Shown here: positions 1 to 6,485 of the stretch, one piece after another
How the letters are laid out: each line of letters opens with the position of its first letter
Numbering within the stretch: position 1 is the stretch's first letter
The notes under the pieces: model-generated
Seen by the model: only the letters and a program-made list of their open reading frames with translations
The model's database searches: none
Told to the model about the DNA's origin: nothing
Translations under genes and position numbers: made by a program
Assembly: GCA_900467685.1 (NCBI GenBank)
Contig: UBQX01000004.1
Span: 62,001-126,000 of the forward strand
Direction: 5' to 3'
Origin: Hyphomicrobiales bacterium
Lineage (GTDB): Bacteria > Pseudomonadota > Alphaproteobacteria > Rhizobiales > Rhizobiaceae
DNA length: 64,000 bases

Positions 1-74
1 GTGACCTGAGACCCGTAATGCGCGATGGCATCTCGGATGACAGCAATGTGCGGCTGTGTGTTCGATTCAGTCAT
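1..74 (-). CDS. Cro/YdaS-like phage regulator, 5' part only
   Basis: The minus strand has an ATG at 74-72 followed by 24 open codons that run off the window edge. The translation begins MTESNTQPHIAVIRDAIAHY and continues GSQV. The pattern of a short helix followed by Ala-Ile-x-x-Tyr/Phe-Gly-Ser-Gln is typical of the first helix of Cro/YdaS-type phage regulators. It diverges from the CI-like repressor gene, and the intervening 83 bases hold three operator-like repeats, one directly abutting this start codon. A -35-like TTGACC on the minus strand (109-104) with a 17-base spacer and a weak -10 at 86-81 would start transcription at or near the ATG, suggesting a leaderless message. The assignment rests on few residues plus context. 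Confidence 0.55.
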   Translation of the reverse strand, partial: MTESNTQPHIAVIRDAIAHYGSQV

Positions 75-146
75 ACTAGCAAACTAGTGAATGATCGAAA
101 ACCGGTCAACTAGTTTCCTTGTATGCGTCCCTACAAGCGAACTGGT
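75..146. promoter_or_regulatory. Left operator cluster between cro-like gene and repressor
   Basis: Three related 14-base elements lie here. At 75-88 is ACTAGCAAACTAGT, near-palindromic. At 109-122 is ACTAGTTTCCTTGT. At 133-146 is ACAAGCGAACTGGT, which on the minus strand matches the second at 11 of 14 positions. Start-to-start spacings are 34 and 24 bases. A TAAAAT -10-like hexamer at 146-151 overlaps the third element, and its predicted start falls at the repressor ATG (158), so the repressor message may be leaderless. The elements probably bind the CI-like and Cro-like proteins; this is inference from position and repetition. Confidence 0.7.
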
Positions 147-157
147 AAAATGCGGGT

Positions 158-757
158 ATGAGCAGATTGGGCGACAACATCAAACGGATGCGGCAGCAAC
201 AGGGCCTCAGCCAGGTTCAGCTGGCCTCGAAGGCCGGCCTCAGCCAGCAGCTGATTTCGCAGTTGGAGCGCGGCGTCAACACATCGACGACGGAGCTTCC
301 GGCAATCGCCAGCGCGCTTGAATGCGCGGTGTTCGATCTCGACGAATCATATCTGCCGGATGTGGGTGGCGTGCCCTTGGCCGTCGTTCCGCTGGTGGCC
401 TGGGTCTCGGCCGGCGCGCTGTTATCACCCGATATCACCGATGAAATGCTCGGGCAGGTCCGGGTGGCGGATCTGCCGGCGGGAGATTGGATTGCTCTGC
501 GCGTGGAGGGCGACTCCATGGATCAGATTTCGCCACCCAAAAGTATCATCCTTGTCGACCGGAAACGGCGGGCTCTTGTGCCGAACGCCTGCTACGTGAT
601 CGAGGACGGTGACGGCAACGCAACGTACAAGCGCTATCGCCCGAATCCTGACCGCTTCGAGCCGGTCTCGTCGAACAAGGAACTATCGGCGATCTTCCCG
701 GATAACACGCCGCGCGTCGTAGGTCGTGTCATGCGGACGTTTCTCGACCTCTTTTAA
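158..757 (+). CDS. CI/LexA-type prophage repressor (XRE HTH plus S24 peptidase)
   Basis: This is a 199-residue repressor. Residues 5-60 form an XRE helix-turn-helix (SRLGDNIKRMR, then LSQQLISQLERG). Residues about 75-190 form an S24 self-cleaving peptidase domain. The Ala85-Gly86 pair (VSAG) is the probable cleavage site, Ser120 in EGDSM the nucleophile and Lys158 in TYKRY the general base. That is the layout of repressors that cleave themselves when RecA is activated by DNA damage, so SOS induction is likely. The gene is flanked on both sides by copies of one operator-like repeat. It shares orientation with the downstream early-type gene array but is separated from it by an operator-covered promoter region. 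No clear ribosome-binding site is present, which fits a leaderless message. Confidence 0.93.
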   Translation: MSRLGDNIKRMRQQQGLSQVQLASKAGLSQQLISQLERGVNTSTTELPAIASALECAVFDLDESYLPDVGGVPLAVVPLVAWVSAGALLSPDITDEMLGQVRVADLPAGDWIALRVEGDSMDQISPPKSIILVDRKRRALVPNACYVIEDGDGNATYKRYRPNPDRFEPVSSNKELSAIFPDNTPRVVGRVMRTFLDLF

Positions 758-809
758 CGCCTTGTATTTGCACGAGTGATTCTCCTGAGCGATCGCCTTT
801 TCATAAAAT

Positions 810-847
810 ACTAGTTTCCTTGTTGACGCGGTCACTAGTTTGCTAGT
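810..847 (+). promoter_or_regulatory. Right operator pair and promoter for the prophage gene array
   Basis: At 810-823 is ACTAGTTTCCTTGT, identical to the element at 109-122. At 834-847 is ACTAGTTTGCTAGT, the reverse complement of the element at 75-88. They are 24 bases apart start to start, the same spacing as the inner pair on the left. Between and across them lie a -35-like TTGACG (823-828) and a -10-like TAGTAT (844-849, a short 15-base spacer). The layout suggests a repressible promoter for the genes from 897 onward. The repeats are seen directly; the promoter role is inferred. Confidence 0.7.
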
Positions 848-896
848 ATTTTGCGACGACTGGTTGTTTTGACCATTTCGTTGCGAGGTACCTCCC

Positions 897-1022
897 ATGA
901 AATTCGGCTTTTGCGCCCTGCTGCTCGCCTTGCTTGCAAGCGTGTTCGGCAACGGCGATGCATCATCGGCCTGCGCCGAGCGCTTCAGCGCCGATACTTG
1001 CTTCCTCACGGAAAATCGGTGA
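897..1022 (+). CDS. Small putative exported peptide (41 aa)
   Basis: This short open frame has a GAGG ribosome-binding site near 884-887. It encodes a basic start (MKFG), a hydrophobic run of Leu and Ala (residues 6-17) and a short Cys-containing tail with four Cys in total. It resembles a secretion signal followed by a roughly 20-residue mature peptide, or a very small membrane protein. It is the first gene after the operator-controlled promoter region and is followed nine bases later by a Cys-rich protein gene. I do not recognise the family. Position, ribosome-binding site and start codon support it as real. Confidence 0.55.
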   Translation: MKFGFCALLLALLASVFGNGDASSACAERFSADTCFLTENR

Positions 1023-1030
1023 GGCGCGCC

Positions 1031-1327
1031 ATGAAGCTCTTCATTTGCCCGGCGTGCGGTGACCCGCTTCGTTCCAATCTTCTGTGGCCGCAGTGCAGTT
1101 TTTGCAGCGTGCCGGCGCAGTCGGTCGAAGATCGCGATGTTCTGACGGAGCAGGAGCCGGAAGATTTCACGCCGATCGATGCCAAGCTCGGGTTCGAGGA
1201 AGGCTCTGTCTTGCTCTGGCAGCGGGAAGGCCGCGCGCGTTTCCCGCGCCAGAACGACACGATAGACCGTCTTCTTGTCGAGAACCGCCACGAGCAGCTG
1301 ATGCGTCTTTATGGGGCGTCGGCATGA
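1031..1327 (+). CDS. Small zinc-ribbon-like prophage protein (98 aa)
   Basis: The N-terminus carries CPAC (residues 6-9) and a second CSFC pair about 18 residues later, a spacing typical of a treble-clef or zinc-ribbon knuckle. The rest is acidic then basic with no further recognised domain. The stop overlaps the start of the GcrA-like gene by ATGA, so the two are probably translationally coupled. The ATG at 1031 was chosen because the Cys pairs start immediately after it; longer in-frame readings upstream overlap the preceding small gene. Function unknown; DNA or RNA binding is possible but unsupported. Confidence 0.65.
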   Translation: MKLFICPACGDPLRSNLLWPQCSFCSVPAQSVEDRDVLTEQEPEDFTPIDAKLGFEEGSVLLWQREGRARFPRQNDTIDRLLVENRHEQLMRLYGASA

Positions 1328-1827
1328 GTGAGTGGTGGAACGAGGAACGCGTTGGGCAGCTGCAGAAGCTCTGGGCTGATGGAAAATCAGCGACGGACAT
1401 TTCACGCCATTTTCGTGGCGAGGTTTCGCGCAGCGCCGTGATCGGGAAAGTCCATCGTCTGCGTCTCGCAGATCGGCCCACCGTCAGCAAGCACACGCCG
1501 AAAACCAGACCGGTGTTCAACCGGCCGCGCCTCGTCGAGAAACAGAAGCCTGTCACGCCGCCGAAGCCTAAGCCGGAATTGCCTGTCTTCGAGAAGGGTG
1601 ACCGGCTCGACATGTCTCGATATCGGCTGCCTGACTGCGAGCCGATCCCCTTCACCGTGGCATTGGAGCGCGGTGGTCGCTGCAAGTGGATCTTGCAGGA
1701 TATGGATGAAAAAGCGGGGCCGGAGACGTTGTGCTGTGGCGCAGCGACCGAGCGCGGTGGTGAGGTCTGGAAACCGTTCTGTGCGGCGCATGCGCAGCTT
1801 GCTTACACGACAGCACCGGTGCGCTGA
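1324..1827 (+). CDS. Phage-encoded GcrA-family cell cycle regulator
   Basis: This 167-residue protein has full GcrA architecture. The N-terminal domain (residues 3-45) has WNEERVGQLQKLWADGKSAT followed by RSAVIGKVHRLRL, the signature DNA-binding segment. A Pro/Lys-rich linker follows, then a C-terminal Cys module (RCKWIL, a CCGA pair, and C-A-A-H near the end) like the sigma70-contacting region of chromosomal GcrA. GcrA proteins act with RNA polymerase sigma70 at promoters carrying GANTC sites methylated by CcrM. It is coupled by ATGA overlap to the small zinc protein upstream and touches the methyltransferase-like gene downstream. A prophage copy could redirect host transcription, which is inference. 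The family call is firm. Confidence 0.88.
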   Translation: MSEWWNEERVGQLQKLWADGKSATDISRHFRGEVSRSAVIGKVHRLRLADRPTVSKHTPKTRPVFNRPRLVEKQKPVTPPKPKPELPVFEKGDRLDMSRYRLPDCEPIPFTVALERGGRCKWILQDMDEKAGPETLCCGAATERGGEVWKPFCAAHAQLAYTTAPVR

Positions 1828-2480
1828 TGGGGAAGCGTTCCAATTTCGCGCGCAAGCCGCAGGACAAATATTACACGCCGCTCGAGGCGGCTTTGCCCAT
1901 TAAGCCATATCTCGCCGGCATTGCGAATTTCGCTGAACCTTGCCTTGGCGATGGGCGCCTGGTCGCGTGGCTGCATTTCATGGGGCTGGAATGCGCCCAT
2001 GCGGGCGACATCGATATGGGCCGCGATGCCCTGACCGATCCGGCACTCGACGAGGTGCGCTTCGACGCCATCATTTCGAACCCGCCATACAAGTGGCCGC
2101 TGCTGCAGCTGTTGATCCGGCGCTTCATGCGGATTGCCCCGACATGGCTGCTCCTGGAAGCCGACTTCCAGCACAACCTGCGCTTCAACGAATTCCAACC
2201 GCATTGCTCGGACGTCGTGCCGATCGGTCGCGTGAAATGGGAACCCGGCAGCGAGAACGAAGGAAAGACGAACTACGCCTGGTACCGCTTCCACATCCAG
2301 CACACGCGCGGGCCCATCACACACCCGCGGCAGAAGATCGACAAGAAGGCAATCCGCCAGTCGGCTTTCGCCCAGCAATTCGACATCACCAACGCCGCAG
2401 CCGCGGCAAACCCCGAGAAAGGAAAAGACCATGCTTGCTCGCAATCCCCAGCCGAATGCCCCGCAGAAGAGGCTGCCTAA
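1827..2480 (+). CDS. Phage N6-adenine DNA methyltransferase-like protein
   Basis: This 217-residue protein has an EPCLGDGR segment (residues 37-44) matching the SAM-binding motif I and a SNPPYKW segment (84-90) containing the NPPY catalytic motif of N6-adenine methyltransferases. The N-terminal DKYYTP is also common in phage adenine methyltransferases. It is small, without an evident target-recognition domain, so it may be a compact phage type or be degenerate. Its ATG overlaps the last base of the GcrA-like gene's stop, and its 3' end overlaps the next gene by 50 bases. Target sequence cannot be read from the protein. No restriction enzyme is next to it. Confidence 0.72.
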   Translation: MGKRSNFARKPQDKYYTPLEAALPIKPYLAGIANFAEPCLGDGRLVAWLHFMGLECAHAGDIDMGRDALTDPALDEVRFDAIISNPPYKWPLLQLLIRRFMRIAPTWLLLEADFQHNLRFNEFQPHCSDVVPIGRVKWEPGSENEGKTNYAWYRFHIQHTRGPITHPRQKIDKKAIRQSAFAQQFDITNAAAAANPEKGKDHACSQSPAECPAEEAA

Positions 2481-2850
2481 GCCGGTAGATGTTGAGGTCG
2501 GCAACCGCATTCGCCTGCGCCGCCAGCTGCTCCGGATGAGCCAGGAGAAGCTGGGCGAAGGTCTCGGCATCACGTTCCAGCAGATCCAGAAATACGAGAA
2601 GGGCACGAACCGCGTTGGCGCATCCCGTCTGCACGCAATCGCAAAGATCCTCAACGTGCCGCCCTCCTATTTCTTCGGCGATACTGAGGCGGCGGAGCAG
2701 GACAAGGAAGCCGTCAGCCTCCTCGGCACGCGTGACGCATTCGAAATGGCCCGTGCCTACGAACGCATCACGGACCCGCACGTTCGCAAGTCTCTCCTCA
2801 CCATGGTCAAGGTCGCCGCCGGCATCGTGCCGGACGCGGACGCGGCCTGA
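2431..2850 (+). CDS. XRE-family transcriptional regulator
   Basis: A 139-residue protein with an XRE helix-turn-helix at about residues 20-80 (GNRIRLRRQLLRMSQEKLGE, then ITFQQIQKYEKGTNRVGASR). The C-terminal tail contains a short helical segment around an AYERITDP motif. This is the common single-domain alphaproteobacterial form found both on chromosomes and in phages. It starts inside the 3' end of the methyltransferase-like gene. It is probably an accessory prophage regulator; its operator is not identifiable here. Confidence 0.88.
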   Translation: MLARNPQPNAPQKRLPKPVDVEVGNRIRLRRQLLRMSQEKLGEGLGITFQQIQKYEKGTNRVGASRLHAIAKILNVPPSYFFGDTEAAEQDKEAVSLLGTRDAFEMARAYERITDPHVRKSLLTMVKVAAGIVPDADAA

Positions 2851-2881
2851 TTTCACCCTAACCCGAACAGAAAGAACCGAC

Positions 2882-3766
2882 ATGCGCAAGTTCATGCTTC
2901 CGGCCTTGGCCGCAACACTCCTCCTCTTCACCGGCAACGCGTTTGCTGCTGAAATCCGCCTCTGCACCGGCAGTGCGACCGGCGTTTATTATGCCGCCGG
3001 GGAAAGCATCAAGGCCTTCGCCGGCCAGTCCGTCCCGATCCGCAATGTCGAGACCGACGGCACGATCGACAATCTGGAGCGCGTGCTCGATCTCGCGCCG
3101 ACCGACCCGAAGGCCTGCGATGCGATGATCGGACAGCCTGACGGCCCGGTCTATATTGCCCGGCAGTCGCCCGCCAAGGTGAAGAAGCTGCGCAAGATCG
3201 TCGATCTGCACACCGAATACCTGCATGTCCTCTGCAACAAGGCCAGCGGCGTCGATGACCTGACGGACCTTGCCGGGAACACGAAATACACGCTCGACGT
3301 CGGCGTGGCCGGCTCAGGCGCGTGGCTGATCTGGCAGAACATCATCGCCGAGGATTCGAGCTACGCGAATGTGCCGCCGAAGAACGAGGGCGGCATGCTG
3401 GCGCTGTCGTCGGTCGCCGCCGGGGATACGACTTGCATGCTGGCGCCGTCCGGCCTGCGCACCGGCATCGTCCTGGAAGCGGACAATACGTTTGGCGACA
3501 AGGTCACACTGGCGGCAGCCGACGATAATGACTTCGTCAAGGCGACCGACGCCAAGGGCGAGAAGGTCTATTCGTTCGCCGATATCCCGAAGCGCACCTA
3601 TGGCAAGTCCCTGCAGACCGGTTTTTTCGGCGGCGCGGTGAAAACCATCACCTGGAACGCCGGCGTCTACGTCAACACCGACCGCGTTGACCCGGCCATC
3701 CTGCCGAAGCTGATCCGCGAGGTGTCTCGCGCCGCGCTGCAGATCAAGGCGGAATATTCGAAATGA
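2882..3766 (+). CDS. TAXI-type TRAP solute-binding protein, prophage-borne
   Basis: A 294-residue exported protein. Residues 1-23 form a classic signal peptide ending AFAA. The mature N-terminus reads RLCTGSATGVYYAAGE, close to the TAXI (TRAP-associated extracytoplasmic immunogenic) family start, and later segments (GVAGSGAW, a Cys at the centre of DTTCMLAPSG) fit a two-lobed periplasmic binding protein. TRAP membrane subunits (DctQ/DctM type) are not nearby. Instead a 59-residue membrane peptide gene follows with ATGA overlap. A binding protein with no transporter inside a phage array is unusual; it may work with a host transporter, act at the envelope, or be a lysogenic-conversion gene. Start chosen at the ATG before the signal peptide. 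Confidence 0.78.
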   Translation: MRKFMLPALAATLLLFTGNAFAAEIRLCTGSATGVYYAAGESIKAFAGQSVPIRNVETDGTIDNLERVLDLAPTDPKACDAMIGQPDGPVYIARQSPAKVKKLRKIVDLHTEYLHVLCNKASGVDDLTDLAGNTKYTLDVGVAGSGAWLIWQNIIAEDSSYANVPPKNEGGMLALSSVAAGDTTCMLAPSGLRTGIVLEADNTFGDKVTLAAADDNDFVKATDAKGEKVYSFADIPKRTYGKSLQTGFFGGAVKTITWNAGVYVNTDRVDPAILPKLIREVSRAALQIKAEYSK

Positions 3767-3942
3767 TCGCCCGCCTGAAAGCATGGGCCAGAGACCGGGC
3801 GCAGTCCGGTCTCGTCACCGCAGGCGCAGCAACCGTGCTCCTGCAATTCTTCGTCGGCACCATTTTCGACCTTCTGATCGGCTTCGTTCAGATCGCCCTC
3901 GTGGTCGCCGCCTTTCGGATCGGCAGCGCGCTCAAGCGCTGA
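3763..3942 (+). CDS. Small membrane protein (59 aa)
   Basis: The ATG overlaps the stop of the TAXI-like gene by ATGA. The product has a basic amphipathic N-terminus (residues 1-12) followed by a long hydrophobic stretch (about 18-53) able to form one long or two short membrane helices, and ends in LKR. No known family recognised. Coupling to a periplasmic binding protein suggests the two act together at the inner membrane. It is too small to be a TRAP DctQ subunit. Confidence 0.6.
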   Translation: MIARLKAWARDRAQSGLVTAGAATVLLQFFVGTIFDLLIGFVQIALVVAAFRIGSALKR

Positions 3943-4000
3943 CCGGCTCCGGCCTCCGCCCGGCATACGGGCGGAAGTCTGAACCGGTAGGAGATAGACC

Positions 4001-4180
4001 ATGTTCGGATACCTTGGATTGTTCATGCTGCAGGCGAGCACCTTGCTCACTGCATGGCGGTTTTACGTCTGGGCGAGACGCGAGGAAGCACGGGCCGACG
4101 AGCTCGAGGCGCGCCTTCTCGCGCTTCCGACCAACCCTTTTCATGTTCATGCAGAGGTGGGAGGCGACGATGCCGAATAA
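4001..4180 (+). CDS. Small membrane-anchored protein (59 aa)
   Basis: An ATG at 4001 follows a GGTAGGAGAT ribosome-binding site. The first 20 residues are hydrophobic (MFGYLGLFMLQASTLLTAWR), followed by a charged helical segment rich in Arg, Glu and Ala and a short acidic tail. One N-terminal membrane helix with a cytoplasmic helix is likely. Its end overlaps the next gene by 11 bases. Family not recognised. Confidence 0.55.
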   Translation: MFGYLGLFMLQASTLLTAWRFYVWARREEARADELEARLLALPTNPFHVHAEVGGDDAE

Positions 4181-4460
4181 CTATGGCTACGCCGATTACG
4201 CTGCCCGCCTGGATGCAGAGACGGCTTGCCCGTGCTGCGGCGCCGATCGCAACATCACATGGGGTCTCGACCCGGCCGCCGACAGCGGGCGCGAGGACAT
4301 GATGATCGCTGCCTACGACTGCGGGGCGACGTTTCAGTCGACGGCGCGTGGCATCGCCGCGGGCGACCCGTGCCCGGCCTCGGCAAACGTCGCCGCCCAG
4401 ATGCTGACCTACGAAGCGCAAATGAACGCGCGTGATGCGGCCAAGGGGAGGGCAGCATGA
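4170..4460 (+). CDS. Small Cys-containing phage protein (96 aa)
   Basis: The product has a CPCC pair at residues 20-23, a single Cys near residue 50 (AYDCGATF) and another near 71, suggesting metal binding. The start ATG lies inside the end of the previous membrane-peptide gene and its stop overlaps the start of the next gene by ATGA. Similar short Cys-knuckle proteins recur at 1031, 8248 and 8956 in this element. Function unknown. Confidence 0.62.
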   Translation: MPNNYGYADYAARLDAETACPCCGADRNITWGLDPAADSGREDMMIAAYDCGATFQSTARGIAAGDPCPASANVAAQMLTYEAQMNARDAAKGRAA

Positions 4461-5485
4461 GACCCCCCATATCTATCCGCATCCATGATTCCCATCTCGG
4501 CATCTGGCAAGATGACGCCCAGGACAAAACGTTTCGGGCAGAGGTCTATGCTGAATTAATCCGTCAGATGCGCAGCCGAAACTGGTCCATTCGACGAGAT
4601 CCACGAATTCATCAGCATTATCGGTGCTTGAGCTCAAACAATCGCCTCGGCGCGCGAGGAAATCTCCGCTGCCAGATTGAGCTATCTGGCAGAACTGTGA
4701 AAGTTGAGTTCTGGTCGACAACTGCAAAGCAGGACAACCGTAACGGACGTCGATACGATTTCGACAAGCTGGCGCGGATGCACAAGCTCGATCAGTTGAG
4801 AGTTCGGTTGGAGTTTGACCGGATCGTGTCTTGGCTCAGAACGCTGGCGAGCGTGACGATCACGCATTCTGAAGACAGAACCCTCTCGCCCATGCAGCGT
4901 ATCGAACGCGATTATGCCAAAAGCTGGCATAAGGACAAAGCGCTTGGCCGCCCGACGCCACAATACGATTCTAACCGAGAGTCGAAGAACAGATCATTGC
5001 TCGAACAGGGGCAGACTGTCTGGTTTGCGGATGCGAAAGGCCGGATCATTCGCGGCAAAGCCTTCTACAATATCAACAATATGTGGTGGGTGATCGCTGG
5101 CGGAAAGCTGCACAACAAATCGAGCAGGGAGCTTTATACCGTCCAGCCCGACAATCTTCGGGTGAAGCGCAACGAGCGCGAAGCGAGGAAGCGTCTTGAA
5201 CGCGAATTGGCGGTGGCGATCGAGCGCATGGATTTTCTCCGCGCCAACCGTCTCAAATCCATCATCTTTGGTAATGACCCTATTTTCATGATCTGGGCGG
5301 AAGATCACACCGCCTATTATTGCTCGCAGTATGCCGGCTACACGACCGACCGGATTCAGGCCGGAAAATATACCCGCGCCGAAGCGGAGGCGGAATGTAG
5401 GCGCGCGCCTGACAAACTGGAAATGGTTTGCCCAGACGGCAGCCATGTTCGGTTCAAGGATCACCGTGGCGAGGTGGCAGCATGA
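4457..5485 (+). CDS. Hypothetical prophage protein (342 aa)
   Basis: This is one of the longest genes of the array and it is not assigned to a family. The protein is basic and aromatic-rich, without signal peptide or membrane segments. Residues about 225-270 form a charged Arg/Glu/Lys-rich helical region likely to be a coiled coil, and the C-terminal 60 residues contain two Cys and many Tyr. It is coupled by ATGA overlap both to the preceding Cys protein and to the ADP-ribosyltransferase-like gene that follows. Its codon use is less GC-biased than the neighbours, consistent with separate acquisition. Confidence 0.6.
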   Translation: MRPPISIRIHDSHLGIWQDDAQDKTFRAEVYAELIRQMRSRNWSIRRDPRIHQHYRCLSSNNRLGARGNLRCQIELSGRTVKVEFWSTTAKQDNRNGRRYDFDKLARMHKLDQLRVRLEFDRIVSWLRTLASVTITHSEDRTLSPMQRIERDYAKSWHKDKALGRPTPQYDSNRESKNRSLLEQGQTVWFADAKGRIIRGKAFYNINNMWWVIAGGKLHNKSSRELYTVQPDNLRVKRNEREARKRLERELAVAIERMDFLRANRLKSIIFGNDPIFMIWAEDHTAYYCSQYAGYTTDRIQAGKYTRAEAEAECRRAPDKLEMVCPDGSHVRFKDHRGEVAA

Positions 5486-5889
5486 GCGACTATCGCGATA
5501 TCCTCGCCCGAGACCTGCCATCGTCGAAGAACATCACCGGCTTCTTTCATGGCGGATTCGGCGGCTTGCAGGTCGGCCAGTTCGTTTTGCCGCCGGCAAA
5601 GACGCGCGCTGCGACGACGGCTTCCTACACCATCGCCCGCGGCATCTGCGACCCCAAGCGCGTCTACGTGACCACCGATCTCGGCGCGGCGCTGGTCTAT
5701 GCCTGCATGCATCCTTCCGGAAGCGGCAAGATCTACGAGGTTGAACCGCTCGGCGGCCTCGAGACAGACCCCGACGCCAAGATCGAAGGTCTTTCCTATT
5801 CCTGCAACGCGGCACGCGTGCTGCGCGTGATCCGGCTGCGCGGCAAGACGATCAAGAGCGTCCAGAAAGCTATGAGGGCAACGCTATGA
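5482..5889 (+). CDS. Arr-like (rifampin ADP-ribosyltransferase-type) protein
   Basis: A 135-residue protein whose length and motif order match the Arr fold. Residues 21-25 are FFHGG (Arr: YHGT with the NAD-binding His). Residues 61-75 are VYVTTDLGAALVYAC (Arr: VYLTATLDAAIWGAE, containing the conserved Tyr). Residues 83-98 are KIYEVEPLGGLETDPD (Arr: RIYIVEPTGPFEDDPN, containing the catalytic Asp). A candidate triad is His23, Tyr62 and Asp96 or Asp98. Arr enzymes transfer ADP-ribose from NAD+ to rifampin; this divergent prophage copy could modify a host protein, a nucleic acid or a drug instead. It is coupled by ATGA to both neighbours. Fold call moderately strong, substrate unknown. Confidence 0.68.
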   Translation: MSDYRDILARDLPSSKNITGFFHGGFGGLQVGQFVLPPAKTRAATTASYTIARGICDPKRVYVTTDLGAALVYACMHPSGSGKIYEVEPLGGLETDPDAKIEGLSYSCNAARVLRVIRLRGKTIKSVQKAMRATL

Positions 5890-6485
5890 CAACGGCAACG
5901 GAAATTGAAGCGCTGCGCCAAAGCACCATTCGTCGAGCGATCGGTCCAACTATCCTGCTCGGGTCTGGCTCCTATTTCGACTTCCACGATCCAGAAGGAA
6001 GCGAAATCACCATCGAAGATATTGCTTACGGCCTTGCCTATGAAGGGCGATGCGCTGGTCAATGCTTCAGCCGCATCCTGCAGCGCCGTGTTTTCTACTC
6101 CGTGGCCGAACACTGCGTTCGAATGAGCTTTGCAGTTTCGGAGGAGTTCGCTCTGCAAGCACTTATGCACGAGGTTGGCGAAGCGGTGTGTGGAGATATG
6201 ACGGCGCCGCTGAAGTCGTTGAATCCCGATTACAAGGCAATCGAAAAGCGGTGCGAAGCCGCGATTCTTTCTAAATTCGGTGTGGTGATGACGAACCCGC
6301 TCGAAATCAAGAGAGCGGACGTCCGCATGTTGGCGACAGAGCGCCGCGATCTTCTTCCTTGGAGGGGAGAGCAATGGTCGAACAACGACCAGATGCAGGC
6401 CTATGATTTTGAGATCGTGCCATGGGAACCTGATTTTGCTGCGCAGTCCTTTCTGCTTCGCTATGGAGTTCTGACCAATGGCTGA
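5886..6485 (+). CDS. HD-domain phosphohydrolase, YfbR-like, with HD to HE change
   Basis: A 199-residue protein with the order of a phage or YfbR-type HD hydrolase: YSVAEHCVRMS (His76), then ALMHEVGEAVCGDMTAPLK (His95-Glu96), then a downstream RADVRML segment (Asp144) that would supply the last metal ligand. Family members normally have His-Asp at the second motif, so Glu96 is a conservative but notable substitution that may alter metal choice. Enzymes of this type usually dephosphorylate deoxynucleotides or related nucleotides and occur in phage nucleotide-metabolism modules. ATGA overlap with the Arr-like gene and an 8-base overlap with the next gene indicate one transcript. Confidence 0.75.
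   Translation: MTTATEIEALRQSTIRRAIGPTILLGSGSYFDFHDPEGSEITIEDIAYGLAYEGRCAGQCFSRILQRRVFYSVAEHCVRMSFAVSEEFALQALMHEVGEAVCGDMTAPLKSLNPDYKAIEKRCEAAILSKFGVVMTNPLEIKRADVRMLATERRDLLPWRGEQWSNNDQMQAYDFEIVPWEPDFAAQSFLLRYGVLTNG

Noticed and set aside
3763-4180. TRAP transporter small subunit following the TAXI-like gene
   Set aside because: Both products are only 59 residues with one or two helices; DctQ-type subunits are about 150-200 residues with four helices.
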